Of a DNA stretch of 64,000 bases, positions 18,153 through 27,342 are shown in pieces (position 1 is the stretch's first letter; every line of letters starts with the position of its first letter). The notes beneath the pieces are model-generated. The model saw only the letters and a list, made by a program, of their open reading frames with translations, was not told where the DNA came from and did no database searches. This DNA comes from Streptomyces pluripotens. GTDB taxonomy: Bacteria > Actinomycetota > Actinomycetes > Streptomycetales > Streptomycetaceae. The stretch lies in assembly GCF_000802245.2 (NCBI RefSeq), contig NZ_CP021080.1, positions 3,596,001 through 3,660,000 of the forward strand. The letters run 5' to 3'. A program made the position numbers and the translations under genes.

Positions 18153-18395
18153 ATGGGTGAGGAGATGCCGCAGCACGCGGCACGGGGACGATCCGCCGAT
18201 GACGCCTGGGACGGCGTGGTGCTGGACGAGGCGTTCATACGGGCCGCCGCTGCGTCCGAGCCCTCCGCCCGGGCCCGGATGCTCGCCGCCCGCTGGCGGG
18301 GTGAGGCGCCGGAGCCGCAGCCGTGGCGTTCCGACGAGCCGCCGGCGGGCTGGTTCTTCAGCAAGGCTCGCAGGCGTCGGTGGCGGCGCCGGTAG
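18153..18395 (+). CDS. Small conserved actinobacterial protein
   Basis: An 80-residue protein, MGEEMPQHAARGRSADDAWD onward, ending in an Arg-rich tail (ARRRRWRRR). Its middle reads DEAFIRAAAASEPSARARML, a short amphipathic helix pattern. It has no membrane segment. ATG 18153 follows gggaggccgcag, a good ribosome site. It lies 94 bases after the ABC operon on the same strand. I do not recognise a function; the basic tail could bind nucleic acid or membrane phosphate. Confidence 0.6.
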   Translation: MGEEMPQHAARGRSADDAWDGVVLDEAFIRAAAASEPSARARMLAARWRGEAPEPQPWRSDEPPAGWFFSKARRRRWRRR

Positions 18396-18846
18396 GGCGT
18401 GTTTGTGGGTGAGGGCTCGCTGGTGGTGCGTATCCGCCGGCCGTGGCTCGCTGGTGGTGCGGTCCCGTCGGCGGTGAGGGCCCGCCGGTCGGTTCGTCGT
18501 CCAGCGGCTCCCTGCCGGTCAGCAGCGGTTGTGGAACTGATGCGATCGAGTCGGGCGGTACCGTCCTCGGCCCATTTCTGCAAGGCCGCCGCCGGTTAAT
18601 TCGGTGGCGTCCCACTCGGCTCCAGGGCAGAGTGGTTGTACACCATCCGCCGGGAATGGCCCGGCACCACGAGCCGGGAGAGGAGCCGGGCGATGTCCCT
18701 GCACGACAGTACGTCCGGCTTCCGGCAGGGCGGCCCGGGGAGGGCTCCGGTGTAGTTGCCCCACCGTCGAGCCCGTACCGCACGGGAAGCTGCCCGGGGC
18801 GGCCGCTTCGAGCACGCGATGTCGCTCTCGCGTGGGCCGCCCACCC
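18396..18846. other. Intergenic stretch without a gene; one short direct repeat
   Basis: No coding frame looks real here. A 17-base direct repeat GGCTCGCTGGTGGTGCG occurs at 18414-18430 and again at 18445-18461. The rest is the leader region of the tRNA at 18847. Confidence 0.45.
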
Positions 18847-18935
<89 letters not shown>

Positions 18936-19062
18936 GAGACGCTGTCTACGGGATTCACGGGTTCCCGCTTCAGCAACGGCCCTGAACGAGTAGGCCGCAC
19001 ACGCGTTTCGCGGCCCGTGGTACCCGTTGCACATGCCCGGAATTCCTGGTTCCGAGCCATCT

Positions 19063-19860
19063 TCATCCCAGGAACCGCTCCAGAACCGCCGCGATGCCGT
19101 CCTCCTCGCTGGAGGCCGTCACCTCGTCGGCGACCGCCTTCAGCTCCTCGTGGGCGTTGGCCATCGCGACACCCCGGGCTGCCCAGCCGAACATGGGGAT
19201 GTCGTTGGGCATGTCGCCGAACGCGATCGTGTCAGCGGCCTTCAGACCCAGGCGGCGGGCGGCGAGAGACAGCCCCGTGGCCTTGGACAGGCCGAGGGGC
19301 AGCAACTCCACGATGCCCTCGCCCGCCATGGCCACCGTGACGAAGCCCCCGGCCGCCTGCCGGGCGGTGTCCGCCAATTCGTCGTCGCCCAGCGTCGGAT
19401 GCTGTACGTAGATCTTGTTGAGGGGAGCCGCCCACAGATCCGAGACATCCGTGAACGGGGTTGCGGGCAGCTTGCCGGTGACCGCGTAGCCGGGGCCCAC
19501 CAGCACGTCGCCGTCGAGCCCGTCCCGGCTGGCCGCCAGGTACAGCGGGCCCACTTCGGCCTCGATCTTGGCCAGAGCCACGCCGGCCAACTGCCGGTCC
19601 AGGGTGACCGAGGTCAGCAGGCGGTGGGCGCCGGCGTCGTAGACCTGCGCGCCCTGGCCGCAGACGGCGAGGCCACGGTAATCGAGGTCGTCCAGGATGT
19701 GCCGGGTCCAGGGGACCGAACGGCCGGTGACGACGATGTGTGCGGCGCCCGCCGCGGTGGCCGCGGCGAGCGCGTCACGAGTGCGCTGCGAGACCGACTC
19801 GTCCGAGCGCAGGAGTGTGCCGTCGAGGTCGGTGGCGACCAGCCCGTACGGGAAGCTCAC
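19063..19860 (-). CDS. HAD-superfamily (Cof-type) phosphatase, second copy
   Basis: A 265-residue Cof-type HAD hydrolase with [17 protein letters not shown] (motif I), [10 protein letters not shown] (motif II), the lysine in [10 protein letters not shown] (motif III) and [15 protein letters not shown] (motif IV). GTG 19860 overlaps the serS stop by four bases, which fixes the start and shows the two are co-transcribed. It is a paralogue of the HAD protein at 2740-3627. Being downstream of serS does not reveal its substrate; Cof proteins hydrolyse sugar, nucleotide or pyridoxal phosphates. Confidence 0.9.
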   Translation of the reverse strand: MSFPYGLVATDLDGTLLRSDESVSQRTRDALAAATAAGAAHIVVTGRSVPWTRHILDDLDYRGLAVCGQGAQVYDAGAHRLLTSVTLDRQLAGVALAKIEAEVGPLYLAASRDGLDGDVLVGPGYAVTGKLPATPFTDVSDLWAAPLNKIYVQHPTLGDDELADTARQAAGGFVTVAMAGEGIVELLPLGLSKATGLSLAARRLGLKAADTIAFGDMPNDIPMFGWAARGVAMANAHEELKAVADEVTASSEEDGIAAVLERFLG

Positions 19861-21134
19861 CGGGCCACCGGCTCCAGTACCTCCCGGCCTCCCAGGAACG
19901 GGCGCAGCACCTCGGGCACGCGGACCGAGCCGTCGGCCTGCTGGTGGTTCTCCAAGATGGCCACGATCGTGCGCGGCACGGCGCACAGGGTGCCGTTGAG
20001 CGTGGCCAGCGGCTTGATCTGCTTGCCGTCGCGGACGCGGATGGACAGGCGACGGGACTGGAACTCGGTGCAGTCCGAGGTGGAGGTGAGCTCCCGGTAC
20101 TTGCCCTGGGTCGGGATCCACGCCTCGCAGTCGTACTTACGGGCGGCCGAGGCGCCGAGGTCGGCGGAGGCCACGTCGATGACGCGGAACGGCAGCTCCA
20201 GCGAGGTCAGCCACTGCTTCTCCCACTCCAGTAGGCGCTTGTGCTCCGCCTGCGAATCACCGGGGGAGACGTACGAGAACATCTCGACCTTGTCGAACTG
20301 GTGCACACGGAAGATGCCCCGGGTGTCCTTGCCGTGTGAGCCGGCCTCACGGCGGAAGCAGGGCGAGAAGCCCGCGTATCGCAGCGGCAGCCGGTCGGCG
20401 TCGATGATCTCGTCCATGTGGTAGGCCGCCAGCGGGACCTCGGAGGTGCCGACCAGGTACAGGTCGTCCTTGTCGAGGTGGTAGACGTCCTGGGCTGCCT
20501 GGCCGAGGAAACCGGTGCCTGCCATGGACTGCGGGCGCACCAGCGCCGGGGTGAGCATCGGTGTGAACCCGGCCGCAGTGGCCTGGGCGATCGCGGCGTT
20601 CACCAGGGCCAATTCGAGCAGGGCGCCGACGCCGGTGAGGAAGTAGAAGCGGGAGCCGGAAACTTTGGCCCCGCGCTCGACGTCGATCGCGCCGAGCAGC
20701 TGGCCGAGTTCCAGGTGGTCCTTGGGCTCGAAGCCCTCGGCGCCGAAGTCGCGGATGGCGCCGTGCGTCTCCAGAGTGACGAAGTCCTCCTCACCACCGA
20801 CCGGTACGTCGGGGTGGACGAGGTTGCCGAGCTGGACCAGGAGCTGCTGGGTCTCGGTGTCGGCCGCATCGCGCTCGGCGTCGGCAGCCTTGACATCGGC
20901 CTTCAACTGCTCGGCACGTCCCAGCAGTTCGGCCTTCTCGTCCCCGGTGGCCTTGGGGATCAGCTTGCCGAGTTGCTTCTGCTCGGCACGTAGTTCGTCG
21001 AAGCGGACGCCGGAGGACCTGCGCCGCTCGTCGGCAGACAGGAGGGCGTCGACGAGCGCGACGTCCTCTCCACGGGCGCGCTGGGACGCGCGCACACGGT
21101 CGGGGTCCTCACGGAGCAGGCGAAGGTCAATCAC
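19857..21134 (-). CDS. serS: Seryl-tRNA synthetase
   Basis: A 425-residue class II aminoacyl-tRNA synthetase that charges tRNA-Ser. The N-terminal coiled coil (about residues 30-100, Glu/Lys/Ala/Leu-rich) recognises the long variable arm. The catalytic domain shows motif 2 ([17 protein letters not shown]), the [11 protein letters not shown] block and motif 3 ([18 protein letters not shown]). GTG 21134 begins [15 protein letters not shown], the standard N-terminus; in-frame codons upstream are not conserved. Length is normal. It heads the serS-HAD operon. Confidence 0.96.
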   Translation of the reverse strand: MIDLRLLREDPDRVRASQRARGEDVALVDALLSADERRRSSGVRFDELRAEQKQLGKLIPKATGDEKAELLGRAEQLKADVKAADAERDAADTETQQLLVQLGNLVHPDVPVGGEEDFVTLETHGAIRDFGAEGFEPKDHLELGQLLGAIDVERGAKVSGSRFYFLTGVGALLELALVNAAIAQATAAGFTPMLTPALVRPQSMAGTGFLGQAAQDVYHLDKDDLYLVGTSEVPLAAYHMDEIIDADRLPLRYAGFSPCFRREAGSHGKDTRGIFRVHQFDKVEMFSYVSPGDSQAEHKRLLEWEKQWLTSLELPFRVIDVASADLGASAARKYDCEAWIPTQGKYRELTSTSDCTEFQSRRLSIRVRDGKQIKPLATLNGTLCAVPRTIVAILENHQQADGSVRVPEVLRPFLGGREVLEPVAR

Positions 21135-21339
21135 GGGGCCAAGGCTACCGGTGCCGGGTTCCCGCTCACGAATCACTATTCCCGCGAGTGATTAGTTCGG
21201 ATTCGCGGCTTACGTTCCGTTGTGTGGTAAATGCCGAGCGTGTCTTATCCGTCAAGGGGAAAGCGTCTCACTCCCTGGGACGAGGCAGGTGTCGGGCGCC
21301 CGGTTGACCGGACTCCCTTGCGTGGAGCGGGACTTGGGA

Positions 21340-21660
21340 TCCCTGTTATCCACAGGGATCCATGCGCCCTGAAGAGTTATCCACAGGCTGTGTGGAAGTT
21401 CTGTGGATTTCGGAATTGATCACTCCGGAACTGATGGATGCGGTAAAGAATTCCCGGGTCAAACCCCACTGACACCCACGTTCGGGTGGAAAACGGTCGC
21501 TCCAAGAGATGAACCAAAGGAAACAGGTGGACGAAGTGTGAGTCATGCGCCGGTGGGTCGGCCTGGGGACCATAGGGCGATTTGTCGACCCGATGGCTCC
21601 TCGTTGTCGACTTGTCCCCAGATCGAGAAGAGCCCCTGTGGATAACCTCTGTGGATAACG
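21340..21660. promoter_or_regulatory. DnaA-box group upstream of serS
   Basis: Four perfect TTATCCACA boxes lie in the serS-pheA intergenic region: plus strand at 21346-21354 and 21377-21385, minus strand at 21637-21645 and 21650-21658. The last two are 13 bases apart start to start. A seven-of-nine copy (TGTGGATTT) is at 21402-21410. Between the two pairs lies a gene-free AT-richer stretch. An extra-oriC cluster of DnaA boxes that affects replication has been described in Streptomyces; whether this is the same locus is not known to me. About 600 bases (21135-21765) here hold no gene. Confidence 0.7.
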
Positions 21661-21765
21661 ATGATCTGCCGGTCTTACCACTTCACGGCTACGGACCGGC
21701 ACCACGGCCGGTAGCGCCGATCGCGCCCAGGGGCCTGCCAGGAACGGCTGCGCCGGCACGCCCGC

Positions 21766-22698
21766 CTAGAACCGGCCGTCCTGGCAGCGTGCCACCCAGT
21801 CCGCCGCGGCCATGAACTCCTCGTCGGACGTGCCCGGAAACTTCGGCCGGGCCGCGTCCGGCGTGATGTCGGCGCGCGGATAGGAACCAAGGAAACGAAC
21901 CTGGAGACAGATCCGCTTGAGCCCCATGAGCGCCTCGGCCATCCGTCGGTCGGCAATATGCCCCTCGGCGTCGATGCAGAAGCAGTAATGGCCGATGCCG
22001 GCGCCGGTCGGCCGGGACTGCAGCAACATGAGGTTGATGCCGCGCGAGGCGAATTCACCGAGCAGGTCGCGCAGAGCGCCCGGGTGGTCGTCGCGCTGCC
22101 ACAGCACCACCGAGGTCTTGTCGGCGCCGGACGGCGCGGCGGGCCGGGCAGGGCGGCCGACCAGCACGAAACGGGTCTGTGCGTTCTCCGCGTCGTGGAT
22201 CCCGGTCTCCAGGGCTTCAAGCCCGTACCGGGCCGCGGCGAACTCGCCGGCGAAGGCGGCGTCGTAGCGTCCCTCCTGGACCAGCCGGGCGGCGTCCGCG
22301 TTGGAGGCGGCCGACTCCCACACGGCGTCCGGGAGGTGTTTGCGCAGCCAGTTGCGCACCTGGGGCTGGGCTGCGGGGTGGGCGGAGACCGTCTTGACGT
22401 CGGCGAGCTTCGTGCCGGGCCGGACCAGGAGCGCGAAGGTGATCGACAGCAGCACCTCGCGGTAGATCATCAGCGGTTCGCCCGCGACCAGTTCGTCGAG
22501 GGTGGTGGTGATGCCGCCCTCGACGGAGTTCTCGATCGGCACGAAGGCCGCCTCGGCGTCGCCGGCCCGTACCGCGTCCAGTGCGGACTGCACCGACACG
22601 TAGGGAACCAGCTTCCGGGTGGCCGCTTCCGGAAGCGTGCGCAGGGCGACTTCGGTGAAGGTGCCCTCGGGACCGAGATACGCATAGCTCGCTGGCAT
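21766..22698 (-). CDS. pheA: Prephenate dehydratase
   Basis: A 310-residue monofunctional prephenate dehydratase, which converts prephenate to phenylpyruvate in phenylalanine synthesis. The catalytic domain starts at YAYLGPEGTFTEVAL and includes VPIENSVEGGITTT and the catalytic Thr in NAQTRFVLVG. The ACT regulatory domain (about 195-275) has GALRDLLGEFASRGINL and LLQSRPT, the phenylalanine-sensing GAL and ESRP-type segments. Start ATG 22698 fits. Feedback inhibition by phenylalanine is expected from the ACT domain. Confidence 0.95.
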   Translation of the reverse strand: MPASYAYLGPEGTFTEVALRTLPEAATRKLVPYVSVQSALDAVRAGDAEAAFVPIENSVEGGITTTLDELVAGEPLMIYREVLLSITFALLVRPGTKLADVKTVSAHPAAQPQVRNWLRKHLPDAVWESAASNADAARLVQEGRYDAAFAGEFAAARYGLEALETGIHDAENAQTRFVLVGRPARPAAPSGADKTSVVLWQRDDHPGALRDLLGEFASRGINLMLLQSRPTGAGIGHYCFCIDAEGHIADRRMAEALMGLKRICLQVRFLGSYPRADITPDAARPKFPGTSDEEFMAAADWVARCQDGRF

Positions 22699-22843
22699 GA
22701 CCTCACCCTAATAGCGGCCCGGCGGCTCGGCGTATCCGTCTCACGAGAGCCACCCGACCGGGTGGTTTGAATCGCGACAGGACAGTCGGGACCGCCACCT
22801 CGCCTAGGGGATTCACCTGAGCCCGTCGCCACCACGGCCGCGA

Positions 22844-24127
22844 TCAGCCTTCCAACAGCCGCTGTCCCACGTATTCCCCCTTTGCCGGGCCGCCCGGCAC
22901 GGCAAAGAGACCGCTCGCCTCGTGCCGGATGAACGTCGACAGGGCGTCGCCCCGGTCGAGCTTGCGCTGCACTGGTACGAAGCCGCGCAGTGGGTCCGCC
23001 TGCCAGCAGATGAAGAGAAGACCGGCATCCGGCGTGCCGTCCGCGTCGAAGCCGTCGTGGTAGGAGAACGGGCGCCGCAGCATGGCCGCGCCACCGCTCT
23101 GATCGGGCCGAGTGATGCGGGCGTGCGCGTTGAGCGGGACCACGTACGCGCCCGTGGAGTCGGTCTTCTGCAGGTCCATCGGGGTCGCCTCGCCGCCCCC
23201 GGACAGCGGCGCCCCGTCGTCCTTGCGGCGCCCGATGACCTGTTCCTGGACGGACGGGGACAGTTTCTCCCAGTCGTCCAGGAGCATACGGATCCGACGT
23301 ACGACGGCGTAGGAGCCGTTCGCCATCCAGGCGGGCTCGCCCGGAGCGGGCACGAAGATCCGCCGGTCGAAGTCGGGGTCGATCGGCTTCGGATTACCGG
23401 TGCCATCGATCTGGCCCATGAGGTTGCGGGCCGTCATGGGGTGGGCGGTGGCGCCCGGGGTGCGGTTGAAGCCGTTCATCTGCCAGCGCAGATGCGCCGT
23501 GCCGCCCGCGTCCTTCTGGACCGCACGCAGGGCGTGGAAGGCGACCAGGGGATCGTTCGCACCGATCTGGACCCACAGGTCGCCGTCACTGCGGGCTTTG
23601 TCGAGGTGATCGGAGGAGAAGTCCGGTAGCGGGTCGAGGGCGGTCGGTCGCTGCTTCTCCAGGCCGGTCCGCTGGAAGAAGCTGTGGCCGAAACCGAAGG
23701 TGATCGTCAGCGAGGACGGTCCCGCGTCCCGGGCCACATCGGTGTCGTCGTGCGCGGCAGCCTCGCCTGCCATCAGCCGCTCGGCCGTCGTGGACCAGCG
23801 GCGCAGCAGAGCCGTCGCCTCCTTGCGGCCCGCGCCCGCCACCAGGTCGAAGGCGGCGATGTGGCCGCGTGCCTGGAGCCCCTCGGTGATGCCGGACTGA
23901 TGTTTCCCGTGAAACATCGCCCGCTCCGAGCCGATCGAGGTCAGTGGAGTGGGCGGGGCGGGCGCGGCGGCGTATCCGATGGCTCCGCCGGCCGAGCCCA
24001 GGACGATTCCGGTGGCTCCCGCGGTGCCGAGCAGTGTGCGTCGGGAGAGGCCTTCGCCGCTGCCGGCGACGGGCCCCCGCAGCGCGGAGCCGGGCGTACG
24101 GGATTCCTGGGGGGACTGGTCAGGCAT
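22844..24127 (-). CDS. Tat-exported Dyp-type heme peroxidase (EfeB-like)
   Basis: A 427-residue deferrochelatase/peroxidase. The N-terminus has a twin-arginine signal, SRRTLLGTAGATGIVLGSAG, so the folded heme protein is exported by Tat. The Dyp signature GQIDGTGNP (GxxDG with catalytic Asp) is near residue 235, and a proximal His is likely in FSYHDGFDADG. ATG 24127 gives the correct signal length; the open frame continues upstream without similarity. It is the last gene of the copper-handling operon, eight bases after the CopCD-type gene. EfeB partners usually sit with EfeO/EfeU iron uptake proteins, which are absent here. Confidence 0.9.
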   Translation of the reverse strand: MPDQSPQESRTPGSALRGPVAGSGEGLSRRTLLGTAGATGIVLGSAGGAIGYAAAPAPPTPLTSIGSERAMFHGKHQSGITEGLQARGHIAAFDLVAGAGRKEATALLRRWSTTAERLMAGEAAAHDDTDVARDAGPSSLTITFGFGHSFFQRTGLEKQRPTALDPLPDFSSDHLDKARSDGDLWVQIGANDPLVAFHALRAVQKDAGGTAHLRWQMNGFNRTPGATAHPMTARNLMGQIDGTGNPKPIDPDFDRRIFVPAPGEPAWMANGSYAVVRRIRMLLDDWEKLSPSVQEQVIGRRKDDGAPLSGGGEATPMDLQKTDSTGAYVVPLNAHARITRPDQSGGAAMLRRPFSYHDGFDADGTPDAGLLFICWQADPLRGFVPVQRKLDRGDALSTFIRHEASGLFAVPGGPAKGEYVGQRLLEG

Positions 24128-24135
24128 GGTGTCGT

Positions 24136-26133
24136 TCAGCCGATCTGCGCGTTCTTGGAGACGGTGGTCTGGTCGATGTCGGAGGTGCGCACGGTGACGG
24201 CGATCTTCCAGTCGCCGGCCATCGGGATCTGCACCCCGCTCGCTGACCAGTGGCCGGTCGAGATGTGGTCGGGGGTGACGCGGAGCGGCCCGATCTCCTT
24301 CGCTTCGCATGTGAGGGAGATCTTCACCTCCGGAACGTCGAAAGCCTGACCGTTGGGCCGCTGGACGTACAGGTGCATCTCGTTTTCGCCCGGACGTGCG
24401 GGGTCGAGGACGACGCTGACGACGCCCTTGCCGTCGGCGCCGCCGGTGTCGAACTGCAGCTTCAGGGCCAATGCGTCCGGAGCATCGGCCGAGGCGGACA
24501 CGGCGGACGACGTGGCGGCCTTGACTTCCTGTTCGGTACGACCCGGTTCGGTCTGGGTCAGCGCGGTGGTGATGGCAAGCAGCACGATCGCGACGCCCGC
24601 CTCGGCGAGCACCGAGCGGCGCAGCCCGAAGCGGATCGGGTCGGCGTCCCGCAGCCGCTTCTGCCGGGCGGCGTCCACGGCGGCCCGCTGCCGGGCGAGC
24701 TGGGCGGCCCGTCGGGAGTCACCGTCGCCGTTGCTCCGGCCGTCGTCCACGCTCGCGGCCTGGGCGCCTGTGCTGTCGCCGGAACGCGTGATCCTGGTGG
24801 CCTCGCCGTCCTCGGCGGGTCGCTGGGAGTCGTGCCCGGCCGCGACCGAGGACGCGTGCTCCTGCTGTGCACGCTCCGCGCGCGGTCCCGTGGGAGTGGC
24901 CGTGTCGACGAGTTGTGCCGTCCACCGCCGGGATGCCGACGCGATACCGACCAACAGTGCCACGAGTCCGATCTTGACCAGCAGCAGCTGGCCGTACCGG
25001 GTCCCGGTCAACGCCGACCAGGAGCCGAGCTGCCGCCAGGACTGGTAGATGCCGGTGGCGATCAGCGCGAGGACGGAACCGAAGGCCATCCGCGAGAAGC
25101 GGCGGACGGCTGCGGCCTCGACCGGGGTCTCGGCGGGGGCCCGGTACAGGGCGACCAGGAGACCGGCGAGACCGCCCAGCCACGCGGCCACAGCGAGGAG
25201 ATGCACCACGTCGACCGGCATGGCGATGCCCGGCTGGAGCCCGACCGAGGCGTGTTCGGCCATCGCCCAGCTGGTCGCGAGCCCGACCGCCACGGCCATT
25301 CCACCGAGACTGAGCCCTAGGGTCAGGTCGCGCTTCCCCGCATCCTCCTCCCGCCGGGTGTGGGCGCCGAAGAGGACGGCGATGAACAGCGCGGCGGCGG
25401 CGAGCAACAGGAGCCGGGAGACCAGCGCGGTACCGGCCCTGGTCTGCGGGACCTGGCCGAGCAGGCCGAGGTCGAAGACGTCGGCGAGTTTTCCCGAGGT
25501 GGTGTACGAGCCGCGCAGGAGCAGCAGTGACAGGGTGGCCGCGGTGAGCGTCAGCCAGCCGCCGACCACCAGCCGCTGCAGGGCCCGAACATGGGCGCCG
25601 CGCTGCCAGCAGGCGAGCACGAAGGCTGCGCCGCCGGCGAGCAGGATGAAGCCGGCGTAGGAGGCGTACCGTCCGATGGCATAGAGCTCGCCCACGACTC
25701 CCCCACCCACGGTCGGCCCGTCACTGGGGACGACGGTCTGCGAGGGTGCCCCGATGGAGAAGGTGTAGGCGCCGGAGACCGGGTGGCTGTCGGCCGAGAC
25801 GACCTGGTACGTGACCGTGTAGGTGCCGTGGGCCAGGCCGTTCCTGAGGCGCACGGCGTACGTCGTCCCGCTCACGTTGGCGGGCCGCCCGGTCTGGACC
25901 GGCTTGCCCCCGGGGTCGAGGACGCGCAGGGAGTCGTCGTTCGTCGCCACCTTCTCGGAGAAGGTGAGTGATACCCGGGTGGGTGCCTTCTGGACCACCA
26001 CCCCCTGCCCGGGGGAGCTGCCGGTCAGTGCCGCGTGCGCGGAGGCCGGCCCCGCTCCCGCCAGCAGGGTGCCGGTGGCAGCGAGGAACAGCAGCATCAG
26101 AGTCCGCAAGCGAGGGGCGATGGTCCGCGTCAA
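24136..26133 (-). CDS. CopC/CopD copper-transport fusion (YcnJ-like)
   Basis: A 665-residue protein. A signal peptide (LMLLFLAATGTLLAGAGPASA) is followed by a CopC domain beginning with the copper-binding His (HAALTGSSPGQG) and containing ADSHPVSGAYTF. Eight or so membrane helices of a CopD domain follow (about 150-400). Then come an Arg/Ala/Asp-rich cytoplasmic linker, one more helix near residue 520 and a C-terminal extracytoplasmic beta domain (about 545-665). The whole resembles YcnJ-type copper importers. The last domain looks like the FixH/YtkA type, an unusual extra. It is in an operon with PCuAC, SCO and YcnI proteins. Confidence 0.9.
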   Translation of the reverse strand: MTRTIAPRLRTLMLLFLAATGTLLAGAGPASAHAALTGSSPGQGVVVQKAPTRVSLTFSEKVATNDDSLRVLDPGGKPVQTGRPANVSGTTYAVRLRNGLAHGTYTVTYQVVSADSHPVSGAYTFSIGAPSQTVVPSDGPTVGGGVVGELYAIGRYASYAGFILLAGGAAFVLACWQRGAHVRALQRLVVGGWLTLTAATLSLLLLRGSYTTSGKLADVFDLGLLGQVPQTRAGTALVSRLLLLAAAALFIAVLFGAHTRREEDAGKRDLTLGLSLGGMAVAVGLATSWAMAEHASVGLQPGIAMPVDVVHLLAVAAWLGGLAGLLVALYRAPAETPVEAAAVRRFSRMAFGSVLALIATGIYQSWRQLGSWSALTGTRYGQLLLVKIGLVALLVGIASASRRWTAQLVDTATPTGPRAERAQQEHASSVAAGHDSQRPAEDGEATRITRSGDSTGAQAASVDDGRSNGDGDSRRAAQLARQRAAVDAARQKRLRDADPIRFGLRRSVLAEAGVAIVLLAITTALTQTEPGRTEQEVKAATSSAVSASADAPDALALKLQFDTGGADGKGVVSVVLDPARPGENEMHLYVQRPNGQAFDVPEVKISLTCEAKEIGPLRVTPDHISTGHWSASGVQIPMAGDWKIAVTVRTSDIDQTTVSKNAQIG

Positions 26134-26146
26134 CGTGGTCCCTCCC

Positions 26147-26602
26147 TCAGCGGCCGGTCGACGGGACGGAGGTGGCGGACTTCACCGGCATGCTGATGGT
26201 GAGAGGACCGGACCCGGCGAACGTGAGCTTCACGGTGATCGTCTGGCCCTGCTTCGGCTTGCGCTTCAGCTTCTCGAACATCAGATGGTTGGCGCCGCTC
26301 CTGAACACGAGCCGACCGTGCGCCGGTATGACGAAGGAGGACTTCTCCTCCATGGCCCCGCCGACGGTGCTGTGCATCGTGACCTGGCCCGCGATGTCGC
26401 TGCTGACCGAGGTCAGTTCGTCCTTCGCACCCCCCTTGTTGGTGATCGTCAGGAAGCCTGCGGCCATGTCGGCGGAGACCGGCTGAGGCATGTACGGGGA
26501 ACTGACGGACAGATCTGCCGTGCCGGAGCTGGAGCCGGAGCACCCGGCGAGGGCCAGGGAACCGGCGAGTGCGACCGCGGTCAGCGGGGCACGGCGCTTC
26601 AC
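26147..26602 (-). CDS. PCu(A)C-type periplasmic copper chaperone lipoprotein
   Basis: A 151-residue lipoprotein: lipobox LALAGCSG at residues 15-22. The copper site of the family, HM..M..HxM, is represented by VTMHSTVGGAMEE and GANHLMFEKLK. PCuAC hands copper to the CuA or CuB centre of cytochrome c oxidase together with a SCO protein. ATG 26602 overlaps the stop of the SCO gene by four bases (ATGA), so the two chaperones are coupled. It is shortly followed by the CopCD fusion. Confidence 0.93.
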   Translation of the reverse strand: MKRRAPLTAVALAGSLALAGCSGSSSGTADLSVSSPYMPQPVSADMAAGFLTITNKGGAKDELTSVSSDIAGQVTMHSTVGGAMEEKSSFVIPAHGRLVFRSGANHLMFEKLKRKPKQGQTITVKLTFAGSGPLTISMPVKSATSVPSTGR

Positions 26603-27252
26603 GGCTTCGCTCCCTTGACGAGCTTGGGCAGGTCCTTGGTGTAGTCATCCACCGTCGCCTGCTGGCCGTAGACGACGTATCCCGCGTCGGTCTTCGGCGA
26701 GAACGCGATGACCTGGGTGCCGTGCACCGACACGAGTTTGCCGTTCTTGTCCTTCTTGGTCGGCTCGATGGCGATGCCCAGTGAGCGGGCGGCGGTCCGG
26801 ATGGTGGAGAAGTCGCCGGTCAGGCCGATGAACTGGGGGTCGATTCCATTGAGCCACGTGCCCAGTGCGGCAGGGGTGTCACGGCCGGGGTCGGTGGTGA
26901 CGAACACGACCCTGAGGTCGTTCTGCTCCGCCTTGGGCAGGGCCTTCTTGGCGACGGCGATGTTGCTCATCGTCGTCGGACATTCGTCGGGGCAGTGGGT
27001 GTAGCCGAAGTAGACCAGGGTCGGGTGACCCTGGGTCTCCTTGCGGAGGTCGTACTTCTTGCCGTGCGTGTCGGTGAGGACGAGGTCCGGTTTCTCGAAC
27101 GGCTGGTCGAGAACGGTCGCTGCCGTATCCGAGTCGGAATCCATGGAGACCACGGTGACCGGCGAAGTGTCATCGTTCCCGCTGCCACAGGCGGAGAGGG
27201 TCAGGGTGGCGGCGGCGAGCAGCGCGGCCGCGGCGAAGGTCTTCTTACGCAT
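26599..27252 (-). CDS. SCO1/SenC-type copper chaperone lipoprotein
   Basis: A 217-residue thioredoxin-fold SCO protein. Signal and lipobox LTLSACGSG are at residues 17-25. The copper/redox CPDEC motif is in YFGYTHCPDECPTTM. The downstream His ligand is probably in VSVHGTQVIAF. SCO proteins metallate or reduce the CuA centre of cytochrome oxidase. ATG 27252 starts the signal peptide (MRKKTFAAAALLAAATL); the open frame beyond is spurious. It precedes PCuAC with a 4-base overlap. Confidence 0.94.
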   Translation of the reverse strand: MRKKTFAAAALLAAATLTLSACGSGNDDTSPVTVVSMDSDSDTAATVLDQPFEKPDLVLTDTHGKKYDLRKETQGHPTLVYFGYTHCPDECPTTMSNIAVAKKALPKAEQNDLRVVFVTTDPGRDTPAALGTWLNGIDPQFIGLTGDFSTIRTAARSLGIAIEPTKKDKNGKLVSVHGTQVIAFSPKTDAGYVVYGQQATVDDYTKDLPKLVKGAKP

Positions 27253-27342
27253 AGAGAAACATCCCAGATGTCGGAAACTCCGGCGCGTACCGGGGTCGCA
27301 CGCAGCGTCGCACGACCCCTTGTACACGGGCGGAAGGCGGGC

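Noticed and set aside
21340..21660. Chromosomal oriC
   Set aside because: Only four DnaA boxes; Streptomyces oriC has many more and is flanked by dnaA and dnaN, which are absent.
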